A stretch of 64,000 nucleotides of DNA, taken from assembly GCA_018402485.1 (NCBI GenBank), contig JAGYIY010000001.1, forward strand, positions 776,001-840,000, given 5' to 3'. Below the pieces are notes generated by a model, which made no database searches, was not told the origin of the DNA, and saw only the letters and a program-made list of their open reading frames with translations. This stretch comes from Roseivirga sp. (GTDB lineage Bacteria > Bacteroidota > Bacteroidia > Cytophagales > Cyclobacteriaceae). Within the stretch, counting starts at the first letter, position 1, and the number at the start of each line of letters is the position of its first letter. Below, one piece after another: positions 27,878 to 37,004 of the stretch. Both the position numbers and the translations under genes were made by a program.

Positions 27878-28603
27878 TTACAAAGGGGTCATTGGTGACT
27901 TATTCCATTTGTTTATGATACGTATAGATAAACCTAACTTTAATACGGGAAACCAAGGAAACTCATCAAGTGCTTCTTGAAAGTTAATGACATGATCTAC
28001 CGTCGGTGCTACCAACCCTTCACCAATCATATCAAGTGTCGGGTTACCGCTATACATCAACCCTAGCGATATGTTCAACTTAACGGCAGAGCCTTCTGCC
28101 ACTGGATTACCAAAGCCAAAGCCAATATAAGGCATCAATTTGTTGGGATAAGTTAACGTTAAATCTAACCCTCCTAAGCGGTCGGGATCTAACCTTTTTT
28201 CATTACTTAGACCTTCATTTAAAATGAATGGTTCATTGAACTGGCTTTGGGCAGTGATAAGAAAATTCTGCGAATACAAACCTGCACTTAATTTCAAACC
28301 CTTTTTGAAAGGATAGAAATCCGCTAATAATGAAAAATTTCGTTGACTAAAGTTTCCTGAATAAATGACAGATGCTTGATTCTCTTCGTAATCACCACTG
28401 ACGCCAAATTCAAAAGTATTATAAGCTATTTGTACATTTAATTTGTTGGTAATGCTTGTTGTAACATCAACACCAATGCCGACGGTTCCTGCATTCAAAC
28501 CCAAAGAGACCCCCCTACCGGGCATAAAAGTTTGTGCCTTAATACTTCCAGTTAACAGGAGCACTAAGGTGACTACCATGATGCAGTTTCGTTTTAAATG
28601 CAT
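27878..28603 (-). CDS. Probable outer-membrane beta-barrel protein, unknown
   Basis: A 241-residue protein from ATG 28603; the longer frame opens at a TTG fifteen codons earlier and would bury the signal peptide. The signal peptide is MVVTLVLLLTGSIKAQ. The mature part alternates as strands (VSLGLNAGTVGIGVDVTTSI, NFSLLADFYPFKKGLKLSAG, YIGFGFGNPVAEG), as in small outer-membrane barrels. The annotated tail (FPVLKLGLSIRIINKW) is strand-like. It is the first gene of a pair with the lipoprotein downstream, suggesting an outer-membrane protein/lipoprotein complex. Confidence 0.7.
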   Translation of the reverse strand: MHLKRNCIMVVTLVLLLTGSIKAQTFMPGRGVSLGLNAGTVGIGVDVTTSITNKLNVQIAYNTFEFGVSGDYEENQASVIYSGNFSQRNFSLLADFYPFKKGLKLSAGLYSQNFLITAQSQFNEPFILNEGLSNEKRLDPDRLGGLDLTLTYPNKLMPYIGFGFGNPVAEGSAVKLNISLGLMYSGNPTLDMIGEGLVAPTVDHVINFQEALDEFPWFPVLKLGLSIRIINKWNKSPMTPL

Positions 28604-28915
28604 TTTAATTTTCAACTTAAACAACAATATCCCCTGCAAATAAAGCAAATTATACGCAATAGATTAAATGAATGTGTTTTTTATTTCTGGTAAAAAAACC
28701 AAAGTCAGCAACTGATCACCCAGCCGACCTAAGAAAGATAATAGCCCTCCAAGTTTAAAACACCAATGAAAGAAGTCAAGGGTTGAGTTTAGGTTAAAAA
28801 AACATAAATCAACCTTTTCACGTTTTGGAATCCGCAAAAAAGTATGAGATTTGGAAAAGAATTCTAACACAGGATTTACGCTTTGGACGGAGTGAATCCA
28901 CTGACCCTAAAATAC

Positions 28916-30529
28916 ATGAAAAAGACCCTTCTATTGATTTGTTTTTGCTTTAGTTTTGCAGCGTTTGCTCAGCAAGCTGGGGCTCCTCCACAAAATTGGT
29001 TCAATCTAGACCCCGAGCTAGATTCGGTAATGGGCGTAAGCACAGAAAGAGCCTACGCATTTCTCAAAGGAAGACCATCTAAAAAAGTAATTGTTGCCGT
29101 AATAGATTCAGGCATTGATATAGAACATGAGGATTTAAAAGGCGTTGTTTGGACGAATAGCGATGAAATACCAGGAAATGGCATAGACGATGATAACAAT
29201 GGGTATGTGGATGACATCTATGGATGGAATTTCATTGGAGGAAAAGATGGCACAAACGTGGGCAAAGACACCTACGAGCTCACCAGAGAATACAAAAGAC
29301 TACTAACCAAATACGAAGGTCTGACTTCAGAAACCATTCAAAAAGATAATCAAGAGGAGTTTGCCTATTGGCAACAAGTTCAAAAAGATTTTGAAAAAAC
29401 CTATAATGCCTCAAGCCAGCAAGCAATGATGCTCAGCAATATTGAGCAGCAAATTCGTAGGTTCAACAAGCTTTTTGAGGCCTATCTGAATGACGATGAA
29501 ATTACCTATGAAGACTTACAAAAAATAGATTCAGAAGATGAAGTCATCAATCAGGGTATGTCTGTGTTGAATAACATTTACCAAATGACAGATCAATCTT
29601 TGACGATGGATACCCTCATTTATTTCTTGAGTCAAGATATGGAGCGTTTGATGAACGAAACCCAATATGCTTACAGTTTAGATTTTAACACCAGAGAGAT
29701 TGTTGGTGATGATCCAAATCGGTTAGATGAAGTCGGCTATGGAAATAACGATGTAATTGGAAAAGGGACAGACAATTTTCATGGCACACATGTTTCCGGC
29801 ATTATTGCTGCTATGCGTGCCAATGGAATAGGTATTGATGGTGTTGCGGATCATGTAGAAATCATGGCCATTCGTGCAGTACCTGATGGTGACGAAAGAG
29901 ATAAGGACGTAGCAAATGCCATTCGCTATGCAGTAGATAACGGAGCACAAATTATCAATATGAGCTTTGGGAAAAGCTATTCTCCGCATACCGAGTATGT
30001 GTACGAAGCGATTGAGTATGCAGCGGAAAAAGGGGTATTGCTGGTTCATGCGGCAGGAAACTCTGCTGAGAATATTGATGAAGCCAGTAATTTCCCTAAC
30101 GACAAGTTTGGTAAGAAAAAAGATTGGCCACATTGGATTGAAGTAGGAGCCTCCTCTTGGGGCTCAAATGGAGTTTATGTGGGTGCTTTCTCCAATTATG
30201 GAGAAAACTCGGTAGATGTTTTCGCCCCCGGAGTAGCCATCTATTCCCTTGGCCCAGATAATGAGTATAGAAATGCACAAGGAACAAGTATGGCCGCTCC
30301 CGTTACTGCAGGGGTAGCCGCAATGCTTTTGTCTTATTTTCCAGACCTATCGGCTGAACAAGTGAAAGATATTTTAATGAAAACCGCTAAAGGAGTAGAT
30401 AATAAGGTAATTATGCCGGGCACAGGAGAAGAGGTGAAATTTAAGAAACTTTCTGTATCCGGAGGGATCATCAATGCATACGAAGCTGTGAAAAGAGCTG
30501 ATGCTATGAAGATCAGAAGCCGCAATTGA
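28916..30529 (+). CDS. S8 family (subtilisin-like) serine protease, exported
   Basis: A 537-residue secreted serine protease. The start chosen is ATG 28916 (MKKTLLLICFCFSFAAFAQQ, a clear signal peptide); the longer frame starts at TTG 28883, which falls in a probable promoter element. The catalytic triad is visible: Asp64 in AVIDSGIDIEHED, His289 in FHGTHVSGIIAA and Ser458 in GTSMAAPVTAG, with the oxyanion Asn in HAAGNSAEN. The Asp-to-His spacing of about 225 residues reflects a helical, charged insertion (about residues 115-260), a feature of Bacteroidota S8 enzymes. No T9SS C-terminal domain is present, so it is probably periplasmic. No propeptide inhibitor domain is obvious. Confidence 0.95.
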   Translation: MKKTLLLICFCFSFAAFAQQAGAPPQNWFNLDPELDSVMGVSTERAYAFLKGRPSKKVIVAVIDSGIDIEHEDLKGVVWTNSDEIPGNGIDDDNNGYVDDIYGWNFIGGKDGTNVGKDTYELTREYKRLLTKYEGLTSETIQKDNQEEFAYWQQVQKDFEKTYNASSQQAMMLSNIEQQIRRFNKLFEAYLNDDEITYEDLQKIDSEDEVINQGMSVLNNIYQMTDQSLTMDTLIYFLSQDMERLMNETQYAYSLDFNTREIVGDDPNRLDEVGYGNNDVIGKGTDNFHGTHVSGIIAAMRANGIGIDGVADHVEIMAIRAVPDGDERDKDVANAIRYAVDNGAQIINMSFGKSYSPHTEYVYEAIEYAAEKGVLLVHAAGNSAENIDEASNFPNDKFGKKKDWPHWIEVGASSWGSNGVYVGAFSNYGENSVDVFAPGVAIYSLGPDNEYRNAQGTSMAAPVTAGVAAMLLSYFPDLSAEQVKDILMKTAKGVDNKVIMPGTGEEVKFKKLSVSGGIINAYEAVKRADAMKIRSRN

Positions 30530-30723
30530 TGGTTGATGTTTTTTATGCGAAGAGTATGTGAACAAAAAAGACGGTTAATTAAAGTTAAATTAATCTACTT
30601 GATGTAACCTTTGAAGCCGATTGGTGGTCTAATCTATAAGACTTTCGTAGGGGATCCCCCTCAAAAGAGAAGAGGTTGTATATACAACCCATTTTTCATA
30701 CAGTTAGTAGTTTATTTGTTCAA
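30530..30723. other. Intergenic stretch with two short palindromes
   Basis: Between the S8 protease gene and the terminator. It contains ggggatcccc (30650-30659) and ggttgtatatacaacc (30674-30689), the latter followed by cattttt. The second could be an extra transcription stop or a binding site. Nothing else was seen. Confidence 0.4.
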
Positions 30724-30752
30724 CCCGAGGAGTAGTTAACCTCGGGTTTTTT
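30724..30752 (+). terminator. Intrinsic terminator after the S8 protease gene
   Basis: Perfect 7-base stem cccgagg/cctcggg with a 9-base loop, followed by six T and then ATTTT. Its T-tract touches the stop codon of the convergent small membrane protein gene. Confidence 0.88.
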
Positions 30753-31248
30753 ATTTTAAGGGAGTGGTATGTTGAAGGGTTGTCTCGTAAAAATAATGTA
30801 GCCTAAACATTTGTTCTGCACCTACTTTTTGCCCTGTTTGAGCAACCAAATAAAGGATGAATGCAAGGCTGGCAAAAACGGGGATAGTCCATAAAATGGG
30901 TGCTGGTTTATCTAAGATCCACTGCGAAAAACCATATACTCCTGAAAATAAGCTAAGCATGCTTAAAGTAGCGTAACCCATAAAAAAAACCGCCCATATA
31001 CTTGGTTTTGGTCCGTAAAGTCCGCGCAAAGTCGTTCCTCCCTCTTCCCTTTTTTCGCAAGTAATGGTCAATTGTGGTGACCAAAAGTGACGTTCCTGAG
31101 GAGAGATTTTGAGCACTACATAAGATTCACTTACGAGTCCTACAAAAACTTTGCTGCTTTTTAAGGCCTTATCAAATAAGCCTTGAAATTCCTCAGGAGT
31201 TAGATTTAGCTCATCTTTGAATCGCGGTCTTAGCTTAAAACTCGACAT
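30751..31248 (-). CDS. Small membrane protein, unknown
   Basis: A 165-residue protein with a soluble N-terminal part (RFKDELNLTPEEFQGLF, YVVLKISPQERHFWSP) and two predicted membrane helices (AVFFMGYATLSMLSLFSGVY, about 89-108, and ILWTIPVFASLAFILYLVAQ, about 118-137). The C-terminal tail is soluble. No family recognised. It is divergent from the DegT aminotransferase gene and convergent with the protease gene. Confidence 0.7.
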   Translation of the reverse strand: MSSFKLRPRFKDELNLTPEEFQGLFDKALKSSKVFVGLVSESYVVLKISPQERHFWSPQLTITCEKREEGGTTLRGLYGPKPSIWAVFFMGYATLSMLSLFSGVYGFSQWILDKPAPILWTIPVFASLAFILYLVAQTGQKVGAEQMFRLHYFYETTLQHTTPLK

Positions 31249-31310
31249 AGTTAGTTGCTTAAAAAATAAGGCAGGTAAATTAGCAAAAAGAAAACAATCC
31301 TAAGCGGCAT

Positions 31311-31318
31311 TAGCTTTG
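31311..31318 (+). promoter_or_regulatory. TAnnTTTG promoter element for the DegT aminotransferase gene
   Basis: TAGCTTTG matches the Bacteroidota -7 consensus. It overlaps the TTG at 31316 that opens the longest frame, which argues that translation begins at ATG 31343 and not at the TTG. No clear -33 element was found. Confidence 0.55.
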
Positions 31319-31342
31319 CTATGTGTTCAGAACCTAACAAAA

Positions 31343-32455
31343 ATGAAAAAGCAAATGCAAGTACCTTTTGTCGATTTATCCAAAACCCATAAGGCCCTGG
31401 AAGAAGAACTTAAACAGACTTTTCAACAAGTACTTCAGGCGTCTTACTTCATTTATGGCCCCCAAGTGACAGCATTCGAAAAACAGTTTTCTGAAACCCT
31501 AAACACCCCTTATACTTTGGCAGTGGGCAACTGCACCGACGCCTTGCATGCTGTATTGAAAATGTTGAATATAAAAGCTGACGACGAAGTGTTAGTTCCT
31601 GCACTTAGTCGGATGACAGATGCAGAGGTAGTGTCCGAATTAGGGGCGAAACCTATTTTTGTTGATGTCAATGAAATGGGTTTAATGGATGTTGAAATAG
31701 TAGAAAATTACATCACCCAAAAGACAAAGGCTATCATTCCAGTTCACCTCTATGGGCAAATGGTTGAAATGGGTGAACTCATGCTAATCGCAAAGAAGCA
31801 TGGGCTTTTTGTAATTGAAGATTGCGCACAAGCACATCTGGCAAAGCAGAGTAATCAATTCGCAGGAACTTTCGGAGATGCTGCGGTATTTAGTTTTTCT
31901 CCCACGAAAAACCTGGGGGCTTTAGGCGATGCAGGAGCCATTGTTACTTCTGATAAAGCACTCTACACGGCATGTAGGAAATATGTTAACCATGGGGCAT
32001 CCGATAAGCATAGCCATGAGTTTCCAGGCGCAAATAGTCGCATAGACTCGCTTCAGGCGGCAATTCTTTCCTTAAAACTTCCGTACTTAACCGAGTGGAA
32101 TGAACAGAGAAGGCAAGCGGCAAACTATTACAATAACCACTTTTCAAAGCAGCTAGAGATTCAATTACCCAAAGTTGGAGAAAAAAATGAACACGTTTTT
32201 AATGTTTACCAAATTCAAACGCCGCAAAGAACTGAGCTTAAAAAATTCCTTAAGGGGGAAGGTATTCAAACCCAAGTTCATTACCCCAAGGCTTTGCCCT
32301 TCACCAAAGCCTATTCAAGTCTTAAACATACGGCAATAGATTTTCCTAGGGCCTACCGATATCAGGAACAAACCCTGTCAATACCACTTTTTCCCGGCAT
32401 TAGCGAAGCGCAACAAGCACATGTCGTCCAATGCGTGAATGAATATTTTAGTTAA
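31343..32455 (+). CDS. DegT/DnrJ/EryC1/StrS family PLP aminotransferase
   Basis: A 370-residue PLP-dependent sugar aminotransferase or related enzyme. Fold-type I features are all present: GNCTDALHAVLKML (cofactor phosphate loop), IPVHLYGQMVEM, VIEDCAQAH (Asp contacting the pyridine nitrogen) and the Schiff-base lysine Lys189 in SFSPTKNLGALGDAGA. The family makes amino sugars for surface polysaccharides. One usual segment differs: the family's common PTFIATAEA-type substrate loop reads ALSRMTDAEVVSELG here. The start at ATG 31343 (MKKQMQVPFVDL) is preferred over TTG 31316. No other sugar-nucleotide genes are adjacent, so the product sugar cannot be named. Confidence 0.93.
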   Translation: MKKQMQVPFVDLSKTHKALEEELKQTFQQVLQASYFIYGPQVTAFEKQFSETLNTPYTLAVGNCTDALHAVLKMLNIKADDEVLVPALSRMTDAEVVSELGAKPIFVDVNEMGLMDVEIVENYITQKTKAIIPVHLYGQMVEMGELMLIAKKHGLFVIEDCAQAHLAKQSNQFAGTFGDAAVFSFSPTKNLGALGDAGAIVTSDKALYTACRKYVNHGASDKHSHEFPGANSRIDSLQAAILSLKLPYLTEWNEQRRQAANYYNNHFSKQLEIQLPKVGEKNEHVFNVYQIQTPQRTELKKFLKGEGIQTQVHYPKALPFTKAYSSLKHTAIDFPRAYRYQEQTLSIPLFPGISEAQQAHVVQCVNEYFS

Positions 32456-32462
32456 TCTAGGG

Positions 32463-34556
32463 TTAAGATATCCTTCCCCAATTCACCACATTTTTACGGA
32501 GTGAACGGATATGACGATCAATATTCATGTGCTCTGGTCGCTGAAGCTGTGGGTCTCTTTCTAGCACATCGCTAGCCGCATTTCTGGCTAACTGAAGAAT
32601 TTTGCTGTCTTTGGCAATATCGGCTATCAACAGGTCGAGCACGCCACTCTGCTGCGTGCCGGTGAGATCTCCGGGGCCACGAAGTTTCAGGTCGACATCG
32701 GCAATTTCAAAACCATTGTTGGTTCTCACCATGGTATCAATCCGTAGTCGGGCTTCTTTGCTCAATTTATAGTCAGTCATTAAAATACAATAGGATTGCT
32801 CTGCGCCTCGTCCTACGCGTCCGCGCAACTGGTGTAATTGGGCAAGTCCAAACCTTTCGGCGTTTTCTATTACCATTACCGACGCATTGGGAACATTCAC
32901 CCCAACTTCAATCACAGTTGTGGCAACCATGAGTTGGGTTTCATGTCGTACAAAGCGTTGCATTTCAAACTCCTTGTCCTGTGGTTTCATTTTACCATGG
33001 ACAATACTAATGTGCTGATCTGGAAATGCCCTGCGAACGCTTTCATAACCGTCCATAAGATCTTTCAAGTCCATTTTTTCCGACTCTTCAATTAAGGGGT
33101 AAACCATGTAAATTTGTCTGCTTTTGATAATTTCTTTCCGCAGAAAACCAAATACTTGAAGGCGTTTACTATCATATTCGTGTATTGTTTTGATGGGTTT
33201 ACGTCCTGCTGGTAACTCGTCGATAACGGACACATCCAAATCACCATAAAGGGTCATGGCTAGGGTACGTGGTATAGGTGTGGCTGTCATGACAAGAATA
33301 TGCGGGTAGGCACTTTTATTTTTGGCCCATAATTTGGCCCTTTGAGCTACACCGAAACGATGTTGCTCGTCGATCACAGCAAGGCCTAAGTTTTGGAAAG
33401 CTACTTTATCTTCTATCAGTGCGTGGGTACCTACCAGAATTTTGAGCGTACCATTTTCTAGTTGTTCATGCAGTATTTTACGCGCCGATTTTTTGGTAGA
33501 TCCCGTTAGTTTGCCAATTGAAATACCCAAGGCATCTGCGTGTTTCTTCAATCCTTCAAAATGTTGTTCCGCCAAAATCTCAGTTGGAGCCATCATAGCG
33601 CATTGTGCTCCAGAGCTTACTACAATTAACATGCTGATGAAAGCGACAATGGTTTTTCCTGAGCCAACGTCTCCTTGCAAGAGGCGATTCATTTGTCGAC
33701 CGGATTTCATGTCTTCATAAATTTCGCGTATCACACGTTTTTGAGCGCCTGTTAGATCGAAAGGAAGGTGATCCGTATAAAATTTTGTTAATAATCCTGT
33801 TTGACTAAACACGGCGCCTTGGAATTTTTCAATGCGAGCTATTTTTAGTTTCAGCAAGCGCAACTGAATAAAGAATAGCTCTTCAAACTTTAAACGGAAC
33901 TGTGCCTTTTGCAAGAGTTCCATATTAGATGGAAAGTGAATATGCCACAAGGCAAATCGCTTTTCAATCAAAATAAATTTCTCCAAAAATTCATCGGGTA
34001 AAGTTTCAGAAATGCGGTCTTCGCAAACAGCTAGCACTTGTCTCACCATTTTGGAAATGGCTTTAGAATCGATGTACTTGGCTTTTAGTTTTTCCGAGGT
34101 ATGATATACGGGTTGAAGAAACCCTGCTGTTTCGTTTTGTGTTGTGAGCACCTCTACTTCAGGGTGGGCCATGTTAATTTTCCGCCCAAAACGCGCTGGT
34201 TTACCAAAAACTACGTAGTCAACACCCATCTTGAGCTTATTTACAACCCAATTGATGCCCTTAAACCAGACCAATTCAATGTCGTCTGTACCATCGGAAA
34301 ACTGAATGACCAGCCGTCTCTTACCCCCCTCTCCAATGGTTTCCATTTTGCGAATGCGCCCTTTGATCTGCACAAATGGCATGTCTTCGTCAATGTCTTC
34401 AATGCGCTGAAACTTGGTGCGGTCTTCGTAACGAAAAGGGTAATATTGAATAAGATCGCCATAAGTAAAGAGGCCTAATTCTTTATTGATGTGAGCCGCT
34501 TTTTGCGGCCCAACACCCTTTAAAAATTCAATTCCGGTTTCAAAAAAATTGGCCAT
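32463..34556 (-). CDS. recG: ATP-dependent DNA helicase RecG
   Basis: A 697-residue helicase, the standard length. An N-terminal wedge/OB domain (FVQIKGRIRKMETIGEGG) is followed by the helicase core with Walker A (GDVGSGKTIVAF), the DEQH-type motif II (AVIDEQHRFGVAQRA), motif III (VMTATPIPRTLAMTL) and motif VI (QLRGRVGRGAEQSYC). RecG remodels stalled replication forks and branch-migrates Holliday junctions. It ends 7 bases from the convergent DegT gene and starts 9 bases from the end of gldD, so it is probably the last gene of the mutY-ssb-gldE-gldD-recG transcript. Confidence 0.98.
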   Translation of the reverse strand: MANFFETGIEFLKGVGPQKAAHINKELGLFTYGDLIQYYPFRYEDRTKFQRIEDIDEDMPFVQIKGRIRKMETIGEGGKRRLVIQFSDGTDDIELVWFKGINWVVNKLKMGVDYVVFGKPARFGRKINMAHPEVEVLTTQNETAGFLQPVYHTSEKLKAKYIDSKAISKMVRQVLAVCEDRISETLPDEFLEKFILIEKRFALWHIHFPSNMELLQKAQFRLKFEELFFIQLRLLKLKIARIEKFQGAVFSQTGLLTKFYTDHLPFDLTGAQKRVIREIYEDMKSGRQMNRLLQGDVGSGKTIVAFISMLIVVSSGAQCAMMAPTEILAEQHFEGLKKHADALGISIGKLTGSTKKSARKILHEQLENGTLKILVGTHALIEDKVAFQNLGLAVIDEQHRFGVAQRAKLWAKNKSAYPHILVMTATPIPRTLAMTLYGDLDVSVIDELPAGRKPIKTIHEYDSKRLQVFGFLRKEIIKSRQIYMVYPLIEESEKMDLKDLMDGYESVRRAFPDQHISIVHGKMKPQDKEFEMQRFVRHETQLMVATTVIEVGVNVPNASVMVIENAERFGLAQLHQLRGRVGRGAEQSYCILMTDYKLSKEARLRIDTMVRTNNGFEIADVDLKLRGPGDLTGTQQSGVLDLLIADIAKDSKILQLARNAASDVLERDPQLQRPEHMNIDRHIRSLRKNVVNWGRIS

Positions 34557-34565
34557 GGAATGAAA

Positions 34566-35147
34566 TTAATATTTCCATTCGAAAGAATTAAGCATTTCTA
34601 TAATATCTCGCTTAATGTACTCGATAATTGGCGCCAAAGAGTCATTTTTTTGTGCTGTGTTAAAATACAGAGCACCCCGAAAGAAATGATTGGTGCTATC
34701 AGATGTAAAAAACTGAAATGGTGTAGGTACCTCCCCTTCTAACTCACTGATACTGGCCACTTGCTGGTTAGGAATTTGAATGAGGCTTTCCTCAATGGAA
34801 TAGGCTTTGGAGTTATGCTTCATGGTAAGCTCAAAGGCCTCATTGAGTAATATTTCTGGTTTATTGTTAGGATCTTTCAGGCTTTTATAAGTAAGCTGAA
34901 CAGTGGCATCAAAGTCTGGATACGCTAAATTGAACCAATACCTTTCATTCTCCGGAAGCTTATCTTTTATCAGTTGTGCATGTTTGGAATAACGAAATTG
35001 AAAAGGAAAGGTATCGGGTAAGGCCATGTAAGCCTGTTCGGGTAGGTCAATGCGGTTATATCCTTTGGGCTTGGGCAAGTAAACCTCTTCGCAGGCCAGC
35101 ACAAGGCAGAAAAGAACAGATACAATATAAACCAACTGGTTTTTCAA
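34566..35147 (-). CDS. gldD: Gliding motility lipoprotein GldD
   Basis: A 193-residue lipoprotein with lipobox near VLACEE (Cys19) and the GldD hallmark YLPKPKGYNRIDLPE directly after it. Further family features are FPFQFRYSKHA, RYWFNLAYPDFDATVQLTYK and PFQFFTSDSTNHFFRGALYF. GldD is required for gliding and T9SS function in Flavobacterium johnsoniae, though its exact role is unclear. It starts at TTG 35147, five bases after the gldE stop, as in the usual gldE-gldD pair. Confidence 0.96.
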   Translation of the reverse strand: MKNQLVYIVSVLFCLVLACEEVYLPKPKGYNRIDLPEQAYMALPDTFPFQFRYSKHAQLIKDKLPENERYWFNLAYPDFDATVQLTYKSLKDPNNKPEILLNEAFELTMKHNSKAYSIEESLIQIPNQQVASISELEGEVPTPFQFFTSDSTNHFFRGALYFNTAQKNDSLAPIIEYIKRDIIEMLNSFEWKY

Positions 35148-35152
35148 TAGGC

Positions 35153-36511
35153 TTAGGCTTCTTCTGGTTGAATGAGTACACGCACACGTTTGATTCGTCT
35201 GGCATCTACAGCTACAATAGTAAATAGAAAACGATTAAAACGTATCTTTTCGCCTGCATTGGGTAATTTATTACTGATTTCCAGAATCATACCCCCCAAA
35301 GATTCGCTCTCCCCTTTTACTTCATCAAAGGTATACGGCTCTATGCCAATAATTTTGCAAAAATCATTCAGACTTGTTTTCCCTTCAAAAATGTACGTGT
35401 TTTTATCTAGCTTGTTGTAAGCTACTTCTTCATCATCATATTCATCATTGATTTCGCCCACAATTTCCTCAATAATATCTTCTAGCGTAATCAAACCTGA
35501 AGTACCCCCATATTCATCAACAATAATGGCCATATGAACACGCTGTTGTTGAAAATCTTTCAGCAATGCATCTACTTTTTTGTTTTCAGGCACAAAAAAG
35601 CCAGGTCTTAGTAGTTTTTGCCAAGCAAAGTTTTCGTCTTTGTGAATATGATCGATTAAATCTTTGATGTACAAAACACCTTCAATTTTATCGATGGTCT
35701 CGTTATAAACAGGAATGCGAGAAAAACCACTTTTGTTGATTCTGTCCATCAATTCGTGAAAGTCTAACTCAAGGTCTACGGCCGTAATGTCTAATCGAGA
35801 CTTCATAACTTGACGAACCGATAAGGTACTGAAGTTGACAATGCCTTTAAGAATGCCTTTTTCTTCATCGGTTGTTTCTTCGCCTGTTGTTAATTCCAAA
35901 GCCTGATTTAATTCGTCCACGGTAATATTTCGGCCTTTTTTGTCTACATTTTTTTCGATGAAGTTGGTGAAGAAAAGTAAAACCACCGCTATTGGTCGTA
36001 CTATTTTTTCCAAAAAGACCAGAGGAAGGGCTGTAAACTGAGCGAATTTTACGTTGTGCTGATTCGCCAAATTTTTGGGTACCACTTCGCCAAAAAAGAG
36101 AATGATAAATGTAACAATAGCAGATAAAGCAATGATAATTACGCCTTCTGGAGTTTTGGACCCCACTAAGGTCCATGTAAAAAAGGTAGAAAGTGTAACA
36201 ATGGCAATGTTGACCAAATTGTTCATAATCAATATGGTGGCCAACAGTTTGTTCTTATGTCGTAGTAAACCCAGAATGGCTTTATTTTGCTTGTTAGTCT
36301 GATCAATTTCAAGCTCATTGATATGCCCCTCGTCTAGAGAAAAGAAGGCAACTTCTGAACCTGAAATCATTGCCGAAAGAAAAATGAGAACCACAAACAA
36401 AGCAATATTAACCACTAGGTAAGGCGTGGAGAGCTCTACAAATTGCAATAAAAGGCTAAAACTGGGTTCAGGGTCGTCTGATGGTAATTCCAAGGTTGTG
36501 GGTTTAGTCAA
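35153..36511 (-). CDS. gldE: GldE, CNNM/CBS-domain membrane protein
   Basis: A 452-residue inner-membrane protein. The N-terminal CNNM/DUF21 domain (about residues 30-205) has four hydrophobic segments and the motif SGSEVAFFSLDEGHINEL. Two CBS domains follow (VRQVMKSRLDITAVDLEL, VPENKKVDALLKDFQQQ, about 215-345) and then a transporter-associated CorC/HlyC domain (about 360-445). GldE is partly redundant in gliding but accompanies gldD in Bacteroidota. It opens with a TTG codon at 36511 just after ssb; the nearby ATG is out of frame. The order mutY-ssb-gldE-gldD supports the name. Confidence 0.94.
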   Translation of the reverse strand: MTKPTTLELPSDDPEPSFSLLLQFVELSTPYLVVNIALFVVLIFLSAMISGSEVAFFSLDEGHINELEIDQTNKQNKAILGLLRHKNKLLATILIMNNLVNIAIVTLSTFFTWTLVGSKTPEGVIIIALSAIVTFIILFFGEVVPKNLANQHNVKFAQFTALPLVFLEKIVRPIAVVLLFFTNFIEKNVDKKGRNITVDELNQALELTTGEETTDEEKGILKGIVNFSTLSVRQVMKSRLDITAVDLELDFHELMDRINKSGFSRIPVYNETIDKIEGVLYIKDLIDHIHKDENFAWQKLLRPGFFVPENKKVDALLKDFQQQRVHMAIIVDEYGGTSGLITLEDIIEEIVGEINDEYDDEEVAYNKLDKNTYIFEGKTSLNDFCKIIGIEPYTFDEVKGESESLGGMILEISNKLPNAGEKIRFNRFLFTIVAVDARRIKRVRVLIQPEEA

Positions 36512-36517
36512 ACATTT

Positions 36518-36967
36518 TTAGAACGGAAGGTCATCCTCTTCTTGCGAAATATCACTCACCGGACTTTCTTGAGGTGTGGAAGAATTTGTAGCGGTAGAAG
36601 ATGAGGCTTGCCCACCGTCGGAAGATTTCTCTGAATTGTTGCCACTAAGTAAGGTCAACTCTCTGCCAACTACCTCAGTAGTATATCTTTTATTACCGTC
36701 CTGATCGTCCCAAGAACGGGTAGTTATTTTTCCTTCGATGTAGACCTGATCACCTTTTTTCATGTATTTTTCGGCAATTTCTGCCAAGGGTGTCCATAAG
36801 ACAACATTGTGCCATTCGGTATTCGTTACCCTATCACCTTGCTTATTCTTATAAATTTCATTCGTTGCAATGGAAAAATTAGCAACTGCACGACCATTAT
36901 CCAAATGACGAACCTCTGGGTCTTTACCTAAATTCCCTAATAAAATGACTTTGTTTACACCTGACAT
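36518..36967 (-). CDS. ssb: Single-stranded DNA-binding protein
   Basis: A 149-residue protein with an OB fold (residues 1-105: VNKVILLGNLGKDPEVRHL, ATNEIYKNKQGDRV, TEWHNVVLW, VYIEGKITTRSW), a Ser/Thr/Asn-rich linker and the acidic tip SQEEDDLPF that recruits partner proteins in other bacteria. It binds single-stranded DNA as a tetramer during replication and repair. It lies between mutY (37 bases upstream) and gldE (6 bases downstream). Confidence 0.97.
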   Translation of the reverse strand: MSGVNKVILLGNLGKDPEVRHLDNGRAVANFSIATNEIYKNKQGDRVTNTEWHNVVLWTPLAEIAEKYMKKGDQVYIEGKITTRSWDDQDGNKRYTTEVVGRELTLLSGNNSEKSSDGGQASSSTATNSSTPQESPVSDISQEEDDLPF

Positions 36968-37004
36968 AACAATACAATTTTCGACTCGCTACAACATTAG
37001 GTAG

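Noticed and set aside
29723..30133. 136-codon minus-strand frame inside the S8 protease gene
   Set aside because: It lies wholly opposite the catalytic core of a clear protease gene and its translation resembles no protein.
34101..34478. 125-codon plus-strand frame inside recG
   Set aside because: It is antisense to a conserved helicase gene and shows no family features.
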